A model generated the notes under the pieces. It saw nothing but the letters and a program-made list of their open reading frames with translations. It had not been told where the DNA came from and did no database searches. From CAYMZZ01 sp046297935 (GTDB taxonomy: Bacteria; Bacteroidota; Bacteroidia; Chitinophagales; Chitinophagaceae): DNA of 64,000 bases. The stretch spans positions 25,504 through 89,503 of the forward strand of contig JBKBHA010000016.1 of the NCBI GenBank assembly GCA_046297935.1, in the 5' to 3' direction. Both the position numbers and the translations under genes were made by a program. Below, piece by piece: positions 7,993 through 16,993 of the stretch (position 1 is the stretch's first letter; each line of letters opens with the position of its first letter).

Positions 7993-9402
7993 TTACACAT
8001 TCGCATAGTACTCTCTCACATCCCCCACTTCGCCGGTGATTGCTGCCAGGGCTGCGGTTAGCGGACTGGCGAGAAAGGTGCGGGCATTGGGTCCCTGGCG
8101 TCCTTCAAAATTCCGGTTGGAGGTAGAGATGCAATATTTGCCTGCTGGTATTTTGTCTTCATTCATGCCGAGGCAGGCGGAGCAACCGGGCTGGCGAAGC
8201 TGAAAGCCGGCTTCTTCAAATATTCGATCAATTCCTTCTTCACGGGCCTGTTTTTCCACCTGCTTGCTGCCGGGAACAATCCATACTTCCACATCGGATG
8301 CTTTCTGTTTGCCTTTTACAAAGCTGGCTACCATGCGCAGGTCTTCTATTCTTGAATTGGTACAGCTGCCAATGAATACATAATCCACTTTTTGGCCCTT
8401 GATAGGTGTACCGGCTTCCAGACCCATATAGCTGAGCGATTTCTGGAACGATGGTCGTTCCTTTTCGTCAATCTCATTGAGGGCAGGAATCTGATCGCCT
8501 ACACTCATACCCATGCCGGGGTTGGTGCCATAGGTGATCATTGGATCGATATCAGCCGCCTGCAGGTGAATCTCTTTGTCGAAAACAGCATCGGCATCAC
8601 TGTACAGGGTTTTCCAGTATTTCAACTTTTCATTCCACTCTTCGCCTGCCGGAGCAAACTGCCGACCTTTCATATAGTCCAATGTTGTGGTATCGGGTGC
8701 AATCATGCCACAACGCGCCCCCATTTCAATGCTCATGTTGCAGATGGTCATCCGGGCTTCCATGCTCAGGGCACGAATGGCGCTGCCGGCGAATTCAACT
8801 GCATACCCGGTGGCTCCGCTTGCAGTAATACGGGAAAGTATGTAAAGCACAATGTCTTTGCTGACAACCCCTGGGTTGAGCTCACCTTCAATATTAATGC
8901 GCATCAGTTTGGGCTTACTCTGCATCAGGCACTGGGTTGCCAATACCATTTCCACTTCGCTGGTGCCAATGCCGAAAGCAATGCTGCCAAAGGCGCCGTG
9001 TGTGCTGGTATGACTGTCGCCACACACTATCGTCATACCCGGTTGGGTAATGCCCAGTTCAGGTCCAATTACATGTACAATACCCTGATAGGGGTGCCCT
9101 AATCCATATAGTTCAATGCCATGTTCGGCACAGTTTTTCTGCAAGGCTTCCACCTGTTTCCGCGATAGTTCTTCGCGAATGGGCAGGTGTTGGTTCAGTG
9201 TAGGTACATTATGGTCGGCTGTGGCAACAACCTGCTGTGGACGAAATACCCGGATGCCTCGTTTGTTCAAACCGTTGAAGGCCTGAGGACTGGTTACTTC
9301 GTGTATGAAATGCCGGTCGATATAGAGCACAGAGGGACCGCCTTCGATGGTCTTAACAACATGCTTGTCCCAGATTTTTTCAAAAAGTGTCTTGCCAGCC
9401 AT
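7993..9402 (-). CDS. leuC: 3-isopropylmalate dehydratase large subunit
   Basis: The 469-residue aconitase-family subunit binds a [4Fe-4S] cluster. The ligand cysteines are in FIGSCTNSRIEDLR and, further on, GCSACLGMNEDKI. CGDSHTSTHGAFG, the conserved catalytic/substrate segment, is near residue 128. Length is typical. The ATG abuts an octamer repeat in the leuA-leuC spacer. It acts with LeuD encoded downstream. Confidence 0.97.
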   Translation of the reverse strand: MAGKTLFEKIWDKHVVKTIEGGPSVLYIDRHFIHEVTSPQAFNGLNKRGIRVFRPQQVVATADHNVPTLNQHLPIREELSRKQVEALQKNCAEHGIELYGLGHPYQGIVHVIGPELGITQPGMTIVCGDSHTSTHGAFGSIAFGIGTSEVEMVLATQCLMQSKPKLMRINIEGELNPGVVSKDIVLYILSRITASGATGYAVEFAGSAIRALSMEARMTICNMSIEMGARCGMIAPDTTTLDYMKGRQFAPAGEEWNEKLKYWKTLYSDADAVFDKEIHLQAADIDPMITYGTNPGMGMSVGDQIPALNEIDEKERPSFQKSLSYMGLEAGTPIKGQKVDYVFIGSCTNSRIEDLRMVASFVKGKQKASDVEVWIVPGSKQVEKQAREEGIDRIFEEAGFQLRQPGCSACLGMNEDKIPAGKYCISTSNRNFEGRQGPNARTFLASPLTAALAAITGEVGDVREYYANV

Positions 9403-9404
9403 TT

Positions 9405-9445
9405 TGTTGTTTAGTCGTTTTGTTGTTTAGTTGTTTAGTTGTGTT
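9405..9445. repeat. octamer repeat directly upstream of leuC start
   Basis: On the minus strand the leuA-leuC spacer reads as imperfect tandem CAACTAAA units running up to the leuC ATG. A near-identical type of run precedes the serine dehydratase ATG at 26,242. A role in translation initiation is conceivable but unproven. Confidence 0.6.
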
Positions 9446-9446
9446 G

Positions 9447-10610
9447 TTATACGGTTACGGTTTGATACTGCTGGGCCATTTCGTTCAGATCGCTGTCTTC
9501 CACTTCCTTTTTGCTATCGGCAATGACCAGAAAGCTTGCGTAGAGCGAATCCACATCGTTGCGGTTGAACTGATAACCCAATTTGTGGAGACGATGTGCA
9601 AGGGCTGAGCGGCCGCTACGGGCAGTGAGAACAATTTTTGAGCCATCTGCGCCTACTTCTTCCGGTGCAATGATTTCGTAGGTCTGTGCATTTTTTAAAA
9701 ATCCGTCCTGGTGGATACCGGATGAATGAGAGAATGCATTGCTGCCCACAATGGCCTTATTGGCCTGAACCGGCATACGCATGGTATCGGCCACCAGTCG
9801 GCTCATGGGATTCAGTTGACGGGTGTTGATATCGGTATAGTAGCCAAGTCCGGCATGTTGCTTCAATATCATCACTACTTCTTCGAGCGAGGTATTGCCT
9901 GCGCGCTCGCCCAGGCCGTTGATGGTACATTCAATTTGCCTTGCGCCACTCAGCACGCCAGCTATTGAGTTAGCCGTGGCCAGTCCCAGATCGTTGTGGC
10001 AGTGGCAGGAAATGATGGCTTTGTCGATGTTCGGCACATGATTGACCAGGTAAGCAATTTTTTCACCGTACTGATGCGGCAGACAATAGCCGGTGGTGTC
10101 GGGAATATTCACTACCGTGGCGCCGGCGGCAATCACCGCTTCAATTACGCGAGCCAGGTATTCGTTGTCGGTGCGACCGGCATCTTCGGCGTAAAACTCC
10201 ACATCGCCAACCAGGTTGCGAGCCCATTTGACACATTGCACGGCTCTTTCAAGAATTTCATCGCGGTTTGAGTTGAACTTTGACTTGATATGGAAGTCAC
10301 TGGTGCCAATGCCCGTGTGTATTCTGGGTCGGCGTGCCGGTTTAAGCGCCTCAGCAGCCGTTTCAATGTCTTTTTGAACCGCCCGGCTTAACCCACAAAC
10401 GGTTGTATCTTTTATAACTTTGGAGATCTCTGATACCGATTCAAAATCGCCGGGAGAGGAAATGGGAAATCCGGCTTCAATGATGTCGACGCCCAATGCT
10501 TCCAGTGCCAGTGCCAGTTCAATTTTTTCGCGGGTATTGAGTTTGCAACCCGGCACTTGTTCGCCGTCACGCAGGGTGGTGTCGAAGATGTGAATTTTAC
10601 CGTCGGCCAT
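9447..10610 (-). CDS. leuA: 2-isopropylmalate synthase
   Basis: The 387-residue enzyme condenses 2-oxoisovalerate with acetyl-CoA, the committed leucine step. The TIM-barrel start FDTTLRDGEQVPG holds the catalytic Arg/Asp, and the metal-binding HCHNDLGLATAN is near residue 205. It is short compared with the roughly 520-residue enzymes that carry the C-terminal allosteric leucine domain. Feedback control may thus be weak, or the enzyme may belong to the short Bacteroidota type. It is the first gene of the leu-ilv series, with a 207-nt divergent spacer upstream. Confidence 0.92.
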   Translation of the reverse strand: MADGKIHIFDTTLRDGEQVPGCKLNTREKIELALALEALGVDIIEAGFPISSPGDFESVSEISKVIKDTTVCGLSRAVQKDIETAAEALKPARRPRIHTGIGTSDFHIKSKFNSNRDEILERAVQCVKWARNLVGDVEFYAEDAGRTDNEYLARVIEAVIAAGATVVNIPDTTGYCLPHQYGEKIAYLVNHVPNIDKAIISCHCHNDLGLATANSIAGVLSGARQIECTINGLGERAGNTSLEEVVMILKQHAGLGYYTDINTRQLNPMSRLVADTMRMPVQANKAIVGSNAFSHSSGIHQDGFLKNAQTYEIIAPEEVGADGSKIVLTARSGRSALAHRLHKLGYQFNRNDVDSLYASFLVIADSKKEVEDSDLNEMAQQYQTVTV

Positions 10611-10748
10611 AACTATTCAAAATATTGGGTGTTAAAAAATTGCGGCTGCTTAAATTTGCCTGCCTGCTTTCTGAAATGCCTTTTCAGCCTTCGCAACTAA
10701 GTTAACCCGGGTCAGTGGGCAGGTAAAACCAAAATTGTCCTGTTTTTA

Positions 10749-10779
10749 CAAGGTTAAAAATGACTTAAATTGCCCGAAA
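10749..10779 (-). promoter_or_regulatory. possible leuA promoter
   Basis: On the minus strand TAACCTTG (one mismatch to the Bacteroidota -7 consensus TAnnTTTG) stands 19 nt after TTTC, a poor match to the -33 TTTG. It lies about 140 nt before leuA. This is a weak candidate based on spacing and motif only. No branched-chain leader peptide is visible before leuA. Confidence 0.25.
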
Positions 10780-10817
10780 CCCGCCACAGTAGAGGGTTTC
10801 AAAACATCTGAATTACG

Positions 10818-12386
10818 ATGCCCAACCGTTCGAACGATGCCCTGTTTCAACTCATAAAGTCGCTTGAAAAGAGCGAAAAGCGCAATTTTAAGCTCTTTGT
10901 AAAGCGAAACTCAGCAAGCGAAGACCTGAAGATCATCCAGTTATTTGACGCGCTCGACAAAATGAATGAGTACGACGAAGCGTCCATTTTGCGGAAAAAC
11001 AAGTCGATCCGCAAGCAGCAGCTTTCGAATATGAAAGCTCATTTGTACCGGCAAATATTATCGAGCCTTCGGATTATTCGAGATGAAGAAAACATCGATA
11101 TACGTTTGCATGAATTGATGGACCATGCGCGCATTTTGTACAACAAGGGTCTTTATTTGCAGACGTTGAAACAACTAAAGCAGTTCAAGGATCTGGCGCG
11201 TGAATACAATCAGGTCAGCTTTTTGCAGCAGGCACTTTTTTTCGAGAAAAAAATTGAAGCGCTTTATATCACCAGAAGCATGCAGGACCGGGCCGATCTG
11301 TTGAGTAGTGAAGCGGATAGCGTCAACGAAGCCCTCAGTCTGATCAACCGCCTTTCCAATCTTTCGTTGCAGCTATATGGCTGGTATATTCAGCATGGAC
11401 ATGCCCGCAATGAAAAGGATATTCGCAGCATTCAGGCCTATTTTTCGGTGAGTCTGCCTGCGGGTGCTGATTCGGTTACCGGATTTTACGAGCAACTTTA
11501 CCTGTATCAAAGTTATTGCTGGTATGCGTTTATCCGACTCGACTTTTTGCAGTACTACAGGTATGCTCAGAAATGGGTTGATCTTTTTACCCGCTACCCT
11601 CAAATGCTGGCGGTGGAAACGGCCAGCTATATCAAAGGCATGCATAATTTGATGGGTGCCCATTTCGATTTAATGAATCACCGGAAACTGGCAGAGGATA
11701 TCCGCCGGTTTGAACAGTTTGCGCGGCATAAGCTGGTTACCCAAAACGACAACAATCGCATACTAACCTATCAATACCTGTACACGGCGCGGATTAATTT
11801 GTATTTCCTTCAGGGCACTTTTGAAAAGGGATTGAAGATGGTGCCTTTTCTGGAAGAAATGCTGCAGGAATACGGCATCTACCTCGATACGCATCGGGTA
11901 ATGGTGTTCTATTATAAGATTGCCTGTTTGTATTTTGGAAGTGGTGATAATGAAAAGGCGATTGATTATCTGAATCGGATTATCAATCAGAAAGCTGATC
12001 TGCGGACCGATCTGCAATGTTATGCCCGCCTTTTGCACCTTATTGCGCACTATGAACTTGGCAATTTCGATTTGCTGGAATACCTGATCAAGTCGGTGTA
12101 CCGCTACATGGCAAGGATGGAGAATTTGTCGAAGGTTGAGGAAGAAATGTTTGCCTTTCTTCGGCGATCTTTTCATGTGGGGGCACATGCGCTGGCGCCG
12201 GAGTTTGAGAAGCTACTGACCAAGCTCAAGAAATACGAGGGTAACCCGTTGGAGACCAGGGCTTTTGCTTACCTGGATGTTATTTCCTGGCTCGAAAGCA
12301 AAATTCACAATGTAAATGTGCAGGACGTGATCCGCGAGAAATATTCACGTCGCAGACAGCCCGAAAAAGAAACCGGAAAAAAATAA
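10818..12386 (+). CDS. conserved helical-repeat (TPR-like) protein of unknown function
   Basis: This 522-residue protein is predicted cytosolic, with no signal peptide. It begins with a region KSLEKSEKRNFKLFVKR followed by regularly spaced amphipathic helices rich in Leu, Tyr, Arg and Glu, as in TPR-like alpha-solenoids. I do not recognise a catalytic motif. The composition and the MP...LIKSLEKSEKRNFKL start resemble a protein common in Bacteroidota genomes. It is transcribed divergently from leuA and followed by a lipoprotein gene 80 nt downstream. A scaffold or interaction role is only a guess. Confidence 0.8.
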   Translation: MPNRSNDALFQLIKSLEKSEKRNFKLFVKRNSASEDLKIIQLFDALDKMNEYDEASILRKNKSIRKQQLSNMKAHLYRQILSSLRIIRDEENIDIRLHELMDHARILYNKGLYLQTLKQLKQFKDLAREYNQVSFLQQALFFEKKIEALYITRSMQDRADLLSSEADSVNEALSLINRLSNLSLQLYGWYIQHGHARNEKDIRSIQAYFSVSLPAGADSVTGFYEQLYLYQSYCWYAFIRLDFLQYYRYAQKWVDLFTRYPQMLAVETASYIKGMHNLMGAHFDLMNHRKLAEDIRRFEQFARHKLVTQNDNNRILTYQYLYTARINLYFLQGTFEKGLKMVPFLEEMLQEYGIYLDTHRVMVFYYKIACLYFGSGDNEKAIDYLNRIINQKADLRTDLQCYARLLHLIAHYELGNFDLLEYLIKSVYRYMARMENLSKVEEEMFAFLRRSFHVGAHALAPEFEKLLTKLKKYEGNPLETRAFAYLDVISWLESKIHNVNVQDVIREKYSRRRQPEKETGKK

Positions 12387-12466
12387 TCAGCTTTCGTAGG
12401 GGTAATTCTTTTCTGTGTTGTAGAAAAGTAAATAAGCTTTTTCTATAACCTGAAAAATTGAAACAC

Positions 12467-12895
12467 ATGAATTATCTCCGTTTGCTGGCGCTGGCACTCA
12501 CGGTCGCGCTCGTATCTTGCAACAAGGAATCAATTGTAAGTGAAGACGACCTGCCGGCAGATGCTGCCGCATTTGTATCTACTCATTTTCCCTCACAGGA
12601 AATCATACGGGTAATAAAGGAGCGTGATGACCTGAAGAACTCTTATTACGTTTACCTCGACGATGGCACCAAGATAGAGTTTACCCGCAGTGGCAAATTG
12701 AAAGAAATAGAAAGTCACGGACCGCTGCCTGAGAGCATTTTTCCTGTTAAAGTGCTCGATTATGTAGCAGCGAATTATCCCGGCACTTATATCCGGAAAT
12801 GGGATGTGGAAGGATCTACGCATGAAGCCCGTTTATCGAACGATCTGGAGCTGGTATTCGACGAGCTCGGAAACTTTCTGCGTGTGGAGGACTAG
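12467..12895 (+). CDS. PepSY-like lipoprotein
   Basis: The 142-residue protein has a lipoprotein signal (LALALTVALVSC, lipobox cysteine near residue 18). Two similar halves follow, each with a strand-turn-strand pattern (YYVYLDDGTKIEFTRSGKLKEI and HEARLSNDLELVFDELGN), typical of the small PepSY-like proteins of Bacteroidota. The ATG at 12,467 is preferred over an upstream TTG. Putative site is the periplasmic face of a membrane. The ligand is unknown. Confidence 0.8.
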   Translation: MNYLRLLALALTVALVSCNKESIVSEDDLPADAAAFVSTHFPSQEIIRVIKERDDLKNSYYVYLDDGTKIEFTRSGKLKEIESHGPLPESIFPVKVLDYVAANYPGTYIRKWDVEGSTHEARLSNDLELVFDELGNFLRVED

Positions 12896-12931
12896 GAGCG
12901 TTGTGGATAATCTTTGCCGCTTTGTGAAATA

Positions 12932-12968
12932 TTTTGGGCCGGTATGAACTTTTTCCGCCTTAATTTTG
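12932..12968 (+). promoter_or_regulatory. possible carA promoter
   Basis: TAATTTTG at 12,961-12,968 matches the Bacteroidota -7 element TAnnTTTG perfectly. TTTTG at 12,932-12,936 could be the -33 element, though the 24-nt spacer is longer than usual. It lies 53 nt ahead of carA. Confidence 0.4.
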
Positions 12969-13021
12969 CGCAATTTGTTCAACCGGCCCAACAATAGCGG
13001 GCCACAACCCTTCGATCTGGA

Positions 13022-14122
13022 ATGACTGAAAAAAAATTACCTGCTGTACTGGTTCTGGCCGATGGCACTGTAGCTCATGGGCAATCATTTGGCGCCATTG
13101 GCACTACCACTGGCGAAATATGTTTCAACACCGGTATGACCGGTTATCAGGAAGTATTTACCGATCCCAGTTATTTTGGTCAGATTTTGATCATGAACTC
13201 TGTGCATGTGGGGAACTATGGAGTGATGGACGCCGATGTGGAATCAGATTCAGTAAAGATCAGAGGTTTGATTGGCCGCAACCTGGAAGAGGGTTATTCT
13301 CGTAAACTGGCACAGGGCAATCTCGACGAATATCTTAAAGCCAACCATATCGTATCGATTGAGGGAGTGGATACCCGCGCGCTGGTGGCCCATATTCGTA
13401 CAAGCGGTGCCATGAACTGCATTATTTCCTCAGAAACCACTGATGTAGACGCGCTGAAAAAGCAATTGGCGGCAGTGCCTGATATGAATGGCCTTGAACT
13501 GGCCTCGCAGGTCAGCACCAAAGAGGCATACGAAATGGGCGATCCCAACTCTTCTCTTCGGATAGCCGTGATGGACTATGGAGTGAAACAACATATACTT
13601 CATTGCATGGTTGATCGCGGTGCCTTTGTAAAAGTGTTCCCCGCTAAAACCAGTCTGGAACAGGTAAATCAATTTAACCCCAGGGGATATTTTATATCGA
13701 ATGGTCCCGGCGATCCTGCTGCAATGGACTATGCCATCGACACTGTGAAAGCGATCATGAAGGAAGACAAGCCGGTGTTTGGCATTTGCCTGGGTCATCA
13801 GTTGCTGGCATTGGCAAATGGTATTCCCACTTTCAAAATGCACCATGGACATCGCGGACTAAATCATCCGGTGAAAAATCTGGTGACCGGTCGTTCCGAA
13901 ATTACCACACAGAATCATGGATTCGGAGTGGATCCGGAGGCGGTGAAAAAGGCTGATCATATCGAAGTCACTCACGTCAATCTGAATGATCAGTCCATTG
14001 AAGGTATTCGCGTAAAAGGAAAGAAAGCATTTTCGGTTCAATATCACCCCGAAAGCACCCCTGGTCCACACGACAGCCGTTATCTGTTTGATGAGTTTTT
14101 GTCGATGGTAGGAGGGGGCTGA
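13022..14122 (+). CDS. carA: carbamoyl-phosphate synthase small subunit
   Basis: The 366-residue glutamine amidotransferase subunit supplies ammonia to CarB for pyrimidine and arginine synthesis. The N-terminal CPSase small-chain domain has FNTGMTGYQEVFTDPSY. The C-terminal class I amidotransferase domain has the nucleophile loop GICLGHQLLA, and its catalytic His/Glu are in VQYHPESTPGP. carB is not in the window, so the two subunits are unlinked here. The GNAT gene follows after 7 nt. Confidence 0.97.
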   Translation: MTEKKLPAVLVLADGTVAHGQSFGAIGTTTGEICFNTGMTGYQEVFTDPSYFGQILIMNSVHVGNYGVMDADVESDSVKIRGLIGRNLEEGYSRKLAQGNLDEYLKANHIVSIEGVDTRALVAHIRTSGAMNCIISSETTDVDALKKQLAAVPDMNGLELASQVSTKEAYEMGDPNSSLRIAVMDYGVKQHILHCMVDRGAFVKVFPAKTSLEQVNQFNPRGYFISNGPGDPAAMDYAIDTVKAIMKEDKPVFGICLGHQLLALANGIPTFKMHHGHRGLNHPVKNLVTGRSEITTQNHGFGVDPEAVKKADHIEVTHVNLNDQSIEGIRVKGKKAFSVQYHPESTPGPHDSRYLFDEFLSMVGGG

Positions 14123-14129
14123 CCTCTTT

Positions 14130-14693
14130 ATGCAAGAACCGCCTATACTACAAACGATAAGATACGAGCTGCTTCCAATTGTTGCCGGTGATCAGCCATT
14201 TATATATGAAGGACTTGGCGATCCCCTGGTTACGGAATTTTATGCCGTTTCCTATAACAGCCTTGAAGCTACTGCTTCGCAAATGGAATTTTACGCGAGA
14301 GTTTGGCGGGAACAGACCGGATGTTACTGGAAAATTGTTGAGAAGAAAACCGGCGAAGCGAAGGGCGTAGTTGGCATGAGCAGTTATAACCAGGCATTTG
14401 AGAAAGCAGAGTTAGGTGCCTGGCTTTTACCAAAATACTGGCGGCAGGGAATTATGAAGGAGGCAATGCCGGCAATGATTGACTGGTTGTTTCAAAACTG
14501 GCGACTGCATCGACTGGAGGGGGTGGTAGAAACAGGCAATGCCGCAAGTTCAGCATTAGTGAAAAGTCTCGGATTTCATTTCGAAGGTATTTTACGCGAT
14601 GCGGAACTGAAGAACGGTCGCCGAATCTCGCTTGCAATGTATAGTTTGCTAAAACCCGAGTGGCTCCATAGGCAAGGCGCGTCCACACGCTGA
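14130..14693 (+). CDS. GNAT-family N-acetyltransferase (RimJ/RimL type)
   Basis: The 187-residue protein has the acetyl-CoA fold of RimJ/RimL-like enzymes. ELGAWLLPKYWRQGIMKEA carries the strand 4 and pyrophosphate loop (Q/R-x-x-G-x), followed by RLEGVVETGNAASSALVKSLGF with the conserved Asn/Leu-Gly-Phe end. It starts 7 nt after carA, so it is probably co-transcribed. The acceptor cannot be told from sequence: ribosomal protein N-termini, amino sugars and antibiotics are all possible in this family. Confidence 0.85.
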   Translation: MQEPPILQTIRYELLPIVAGDQPFIYEGLGDPLVTEFYAVSYNSLEATASQMEFYARVWREQTGCYWKIVEKKTGEAKGVVGMSSYNQAFEKAELGAWLLPKYWRQGIMKEAMPAMIDWLFQNWRLHRLEGVVETGNAASSALVKSLGFHFEGILRDAELKNGRRISLAMYSLLKPEWLHRQGASTR

Positions 14694-14753
14694 GCGTTGT
14701 GCCACAATCCCCAATTTATCGTATTAACTAATTGAAATTGTACTTTCGTGGAT

Positions 14754-15182
14754 ATGAAAGTCGCCATCATCAACGGTCCAAATCTGAACCTGCTCGGTAA
14801 ACGCGAAATCGATGTTTACGGTAGCGGCGATTTTAGTTCTTTTCTTGCTGCGTTAAAGCAGCGCTTTCCCTCAGTAGAGATCAGCTACTTTCAATCGAAC
14901 GTAGAAGGCGAACTGGTGAATTTTATTCAGGATGCCGGTTTTAGCCTGGATGGCATTATTTTAAATCCGGCTGCATACACGCACACCTCTGTGGCCATTG
15001 GAGATGCTATTGCTGCGGTTCCGGCTCCGGTAGTGGAGGTACATATTTCAAATGTACATGCACGCGAAGAGTTCAGAAAAATTTCGCATGTGAGCGCAAA
15101 GGTAAAGGGTACCATTACCGGCCTGGGATTGCGTGGCTACGAACTGGCCCTGCATTGGCTGCTGGCCGAAAAGAATGGTTAA
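14754..15182 (+). CDS. aroQ: type II 3-dehydroquinate dehydratase
   Basis: The 142-residue dodecameric-type enzyme makes 3-dehydroshikimate. Motifs are INGPNLNLLGKRE with the active-site arginine, DVYG near residue 23 with the catalytic tyrosine, QSNVEGELV, NPAAYTHTSVA, and VEVHISNVHAREEFR with the catalytic histidine. The ATG at 14,754 is preferred over a GTG six nt upstream. TACTTTCG just before the start resembles a -7 promoter element. Confidence 0.96.
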   Translation: MKVAIINGPNLNLLGKREIDVYGSGDFSSFLAALKQRFPSVEISYFQSNVEGELVNFIQDAGFSLDGIILNPAAYTHTSVAIGDAIAAVPAPVVEVHISNVHAREEFRKISHVSAKVKGTITGLGLRGYELALHWLLAEKNG

Positions 15183-15270
15183 CAGAACAGTGCGTGTCTG
15201 GCCGGGATTTTGCAGCTTGCGTGGCAACAAACACCGGGTTACCGCGTTTTATCACTGTAATTGGCTCCCT

Positions 15271-15972
15271 ATGCGTACTTTATTTTCCCTGCTTTTTGTG
15301 TTATTTGGCCTTGCTGCTACTGCGCAGCCATGGAAATCGTATATCATCAGCGTTCGTGGCGATACGCTGAACAGAGTGGATATGAATGGAAAAAAACAGG
15401 GACCCTGGGTTAACAAGGTAGAGTCAGTACGGGGTGAACCCGGATATGAAGAACAGGGCTACTATATCGACGATTTTAAAGATGGTCACTGGGTTCGTTT
15501 TTCCCTGATGGGTGATAAAATTGCCGATGAAAATTATCGTTGGGGACAACTGGACGGCAAGAGCCGTTATTATACGCGCCTCGGCGGACTGGAACGCGAA
15601 GAGACCTGGCGGGCTGTAGAACCCGGAAAGAAATTTGACACAGTTGATGTGGTTGACCCCATCGACCCCAATCGTGTAAAAGAACGCGTAGTGGTTCCCG
15701 TGGAAGGCGCTTCTTTTCGGCATGGTACCTGGACTTATTATGATCCTGAATGGGGTACCGTACTGAAAACAGAAGAGTGGTTCATGAACAAAAACAAGGC
15801 AGAAGAGGCCAGAGAAGCCGCTGCCAGCGATCTTCAGCCGCTCGATATAACAGCCAACGGCCAGCAGGAGAAAAAAGTGGTGCCCAAACCTCAGGCCGTT
15901 CAGGACTTTGAGAAAAAGAATTCAGGCAAAAAGAAAACAAAAGTGCGCGATGGCCGAACAGGCGGAGGATGA
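15271..15972 (+). CDS. secreted MORN-repeat-like protein
   Basis: The 233-residue protein has a signal peptide (MRTLFSLLFVLFGLAATAQ). Several YxxG-type units follow, such as KKQGPWV, FKDGHWVRF and QLDGKSRYY, characteristic of MORN-like toxin-antitoxin-type repeats found in many Bacteroidota proteins. The C-terminus is Lys-rich and charged. It begins 88 nt after aroQ. Location is probably periplasmic or outer membrane; function is unknown. Confidence 0.75.
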   Translation: MRTLFSLLFVLFGLAATAQPWKSYIISVRGDTLNRVDMNGKKQGPWVNKVESVRGEPGYEEQGYYIDDFKDGHWVRFSLMGDKIADENYRWGQLDGKSRYYTRLGGLEREETWRAVEPGKKFDTVDVVDPIDPNRVKERVVVPVEGASFRHGTWTYYDPEWGTVLKTEEWFMNKNKAEEAREAAASDLQPLDITANGQQEKKVVPKPQAVQDFEKKNSGKKKTKVRDGRTGGG

Positions 15973-15982
15973 CGCGGTGTTA

Positions 15983-16086
15983 ATGTGGAAATGTGCAAAT
16001 GTGCAAATGTGGAAATGTGCAAATGAATTTTGAAAATTGATCATTTGCACATTTGGCGAAGCCGCCATTTGCATATTTGGCGTAGC
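15983..16086. repeat. TTTGCACA / GTGCAAAT repeat with inverted second half
   Basis: Five direct units close to AAATGTGC are followed, after a short A/T spacer, by the reverse complement units ATTTGCAC and the small palindrome GGCGAAGCCGCC. The block could fold into a long hairpin between the convergent MORN-like and esterase genes and may act as a terminator. The same octamer family is present at 7,949 and 21,900. Confidence 0.6.
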
Positions 16087-16088
16087 TA

Positions 16089-16904
16089 TCATCTTCTGAA
16101 TTGATTGGCAAAAAACAACAACTGGTATTGTACCGCATTTCCCCAATAGGCCCAGTTGTGCTGGCCCGGGCGTTCTATGTAGTCGTGTGGTATTTCCAAC
16201 GACAATAGATGCCTGTGCAGCGCAGCGTTGATATCGTAGAAAAAGTCGCTGGTGCCGCAGTCGATAATCATGGCAGGCACTTCTTCCGGCTTTAGTGTAG
16301 CCACAATTGAATGAATGGAATATTGGTCCCAATTAGCTGCGTGCGACAAGGTGTCGCCGATACGTTTTGAAACATCGAAGCGGGTGCGGCAACAGTTGAG
16401 ATCTACGCCACCGCTCATGCTGCCGCAGGCGCCAAAGCGGTCGCGAAATGTGAGACCCAGATATAACCCCCCAAAACCTCCCATACTCAGGCCTGTAATT
16501 GCCCTGCCTCCTGCGTCGCGGCGGGTAGGATAGTGGCTGTCGATATAGTCGGGCACTTCTTTGGCGATATACGTTGCGTAGCGCATGCTGCTGTCTACCG
16601 GACTGTCCACATACCAGCTGCTATAGTCGCCATCGGGGCATACAATCATCAGCCGAAAATCGCTGGCATACTGAACAATCGCGGGCACCAACTGAATCCA
16701 GTTGCGATAGTTTCCGCTATAGCCGTGCAAAAGGTACACCACCGGCCAACCGTTTTCAGGAGCGGTGCCTTCGGGGGTAATTACCACGCAACGAGCCGTT
16801 TTTTTCATAGCCTTACTATACACTTCCACCGTGTCTACCCCCGCCGCGTAAGTCGCCAGGCCACTAGTTGTCAATAGAATTAATAATAGTACTATCCGGT
16901 TCAT
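16089..16904 (-). CDS. secreted esterase (esterase D / PHB-depolymerase-like alpha/beta hydrolase)
   Basis: The 271-residue protein has a signal peptide (about 20 residues ending ATYAA). The esterase-family fold shows VVYLLHGYSGNYRNW with the oxyanion-side HG motif, GLSMGGFGGLYL with the nucleophile serine, CGTSDFF for the acid residue, and GQHNWAYW with the catalytic His near the end. All triad parts are present. Likely substrates are acyl or feruloyl esters outside the cytoplasm; specificity cannot be read. Confidence 0.88.
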   Translation of the reverse strand: MNRIVLLLILLTTSGLATYAAGVDTVEVYSKAMKKTARCVVITPEGTAPENGWPVVYLLHGYSGNYRNWIQLVPAIVQYASDFRLMIVCPDGDYSSWYVDSPVDSSMRYATYIAKEVPDYIDSHYPTRRDAGGRAITGLSMGGFGGLYLGLTFRDRFGACGSMSGGVDLNCCRTRFDVSKRIGDTLSHAANWDQYSIHSIVATLKPEEVPAMIIDCGTSDFFYDINAALHRHLLSLEIPHDYIERPGQHNWAYWGNAVQYQLLFFANQFRR

Positions 16905-16931
16905 AGCCTTAAAGATACGGCCTGCGATTTT

Positions 16932-16963
16932 TTTGCACAGATTAGAACTAAATCATATCTTTG
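16932..16963 (+). promoter_or_regulatory. Bacteroidota-type promoter for the SPFH gene
   Basis: TTTG at 16,932-16,935 and TATCTTTG at 16,956-16,963 match both elements of the primary sigma consensus (TTTG, TAnnTTTG) with a 20-nt spacer. The pair stands 30 nt before the ATG. It overlaps a short inverted repeat TGATAT/ATATCA. Confidence 0.6.
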
Positions 16964-16993
16964 ATATTAAAATGATATCAAAACAAATAATAT

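Noticed and set aside
10611..10817. Second leader-peptide attenuator ahead of leuA
   Set aside because: Minus-strand reading shows no short frame rich in Leu codons and no terminator hairpin before leuA.
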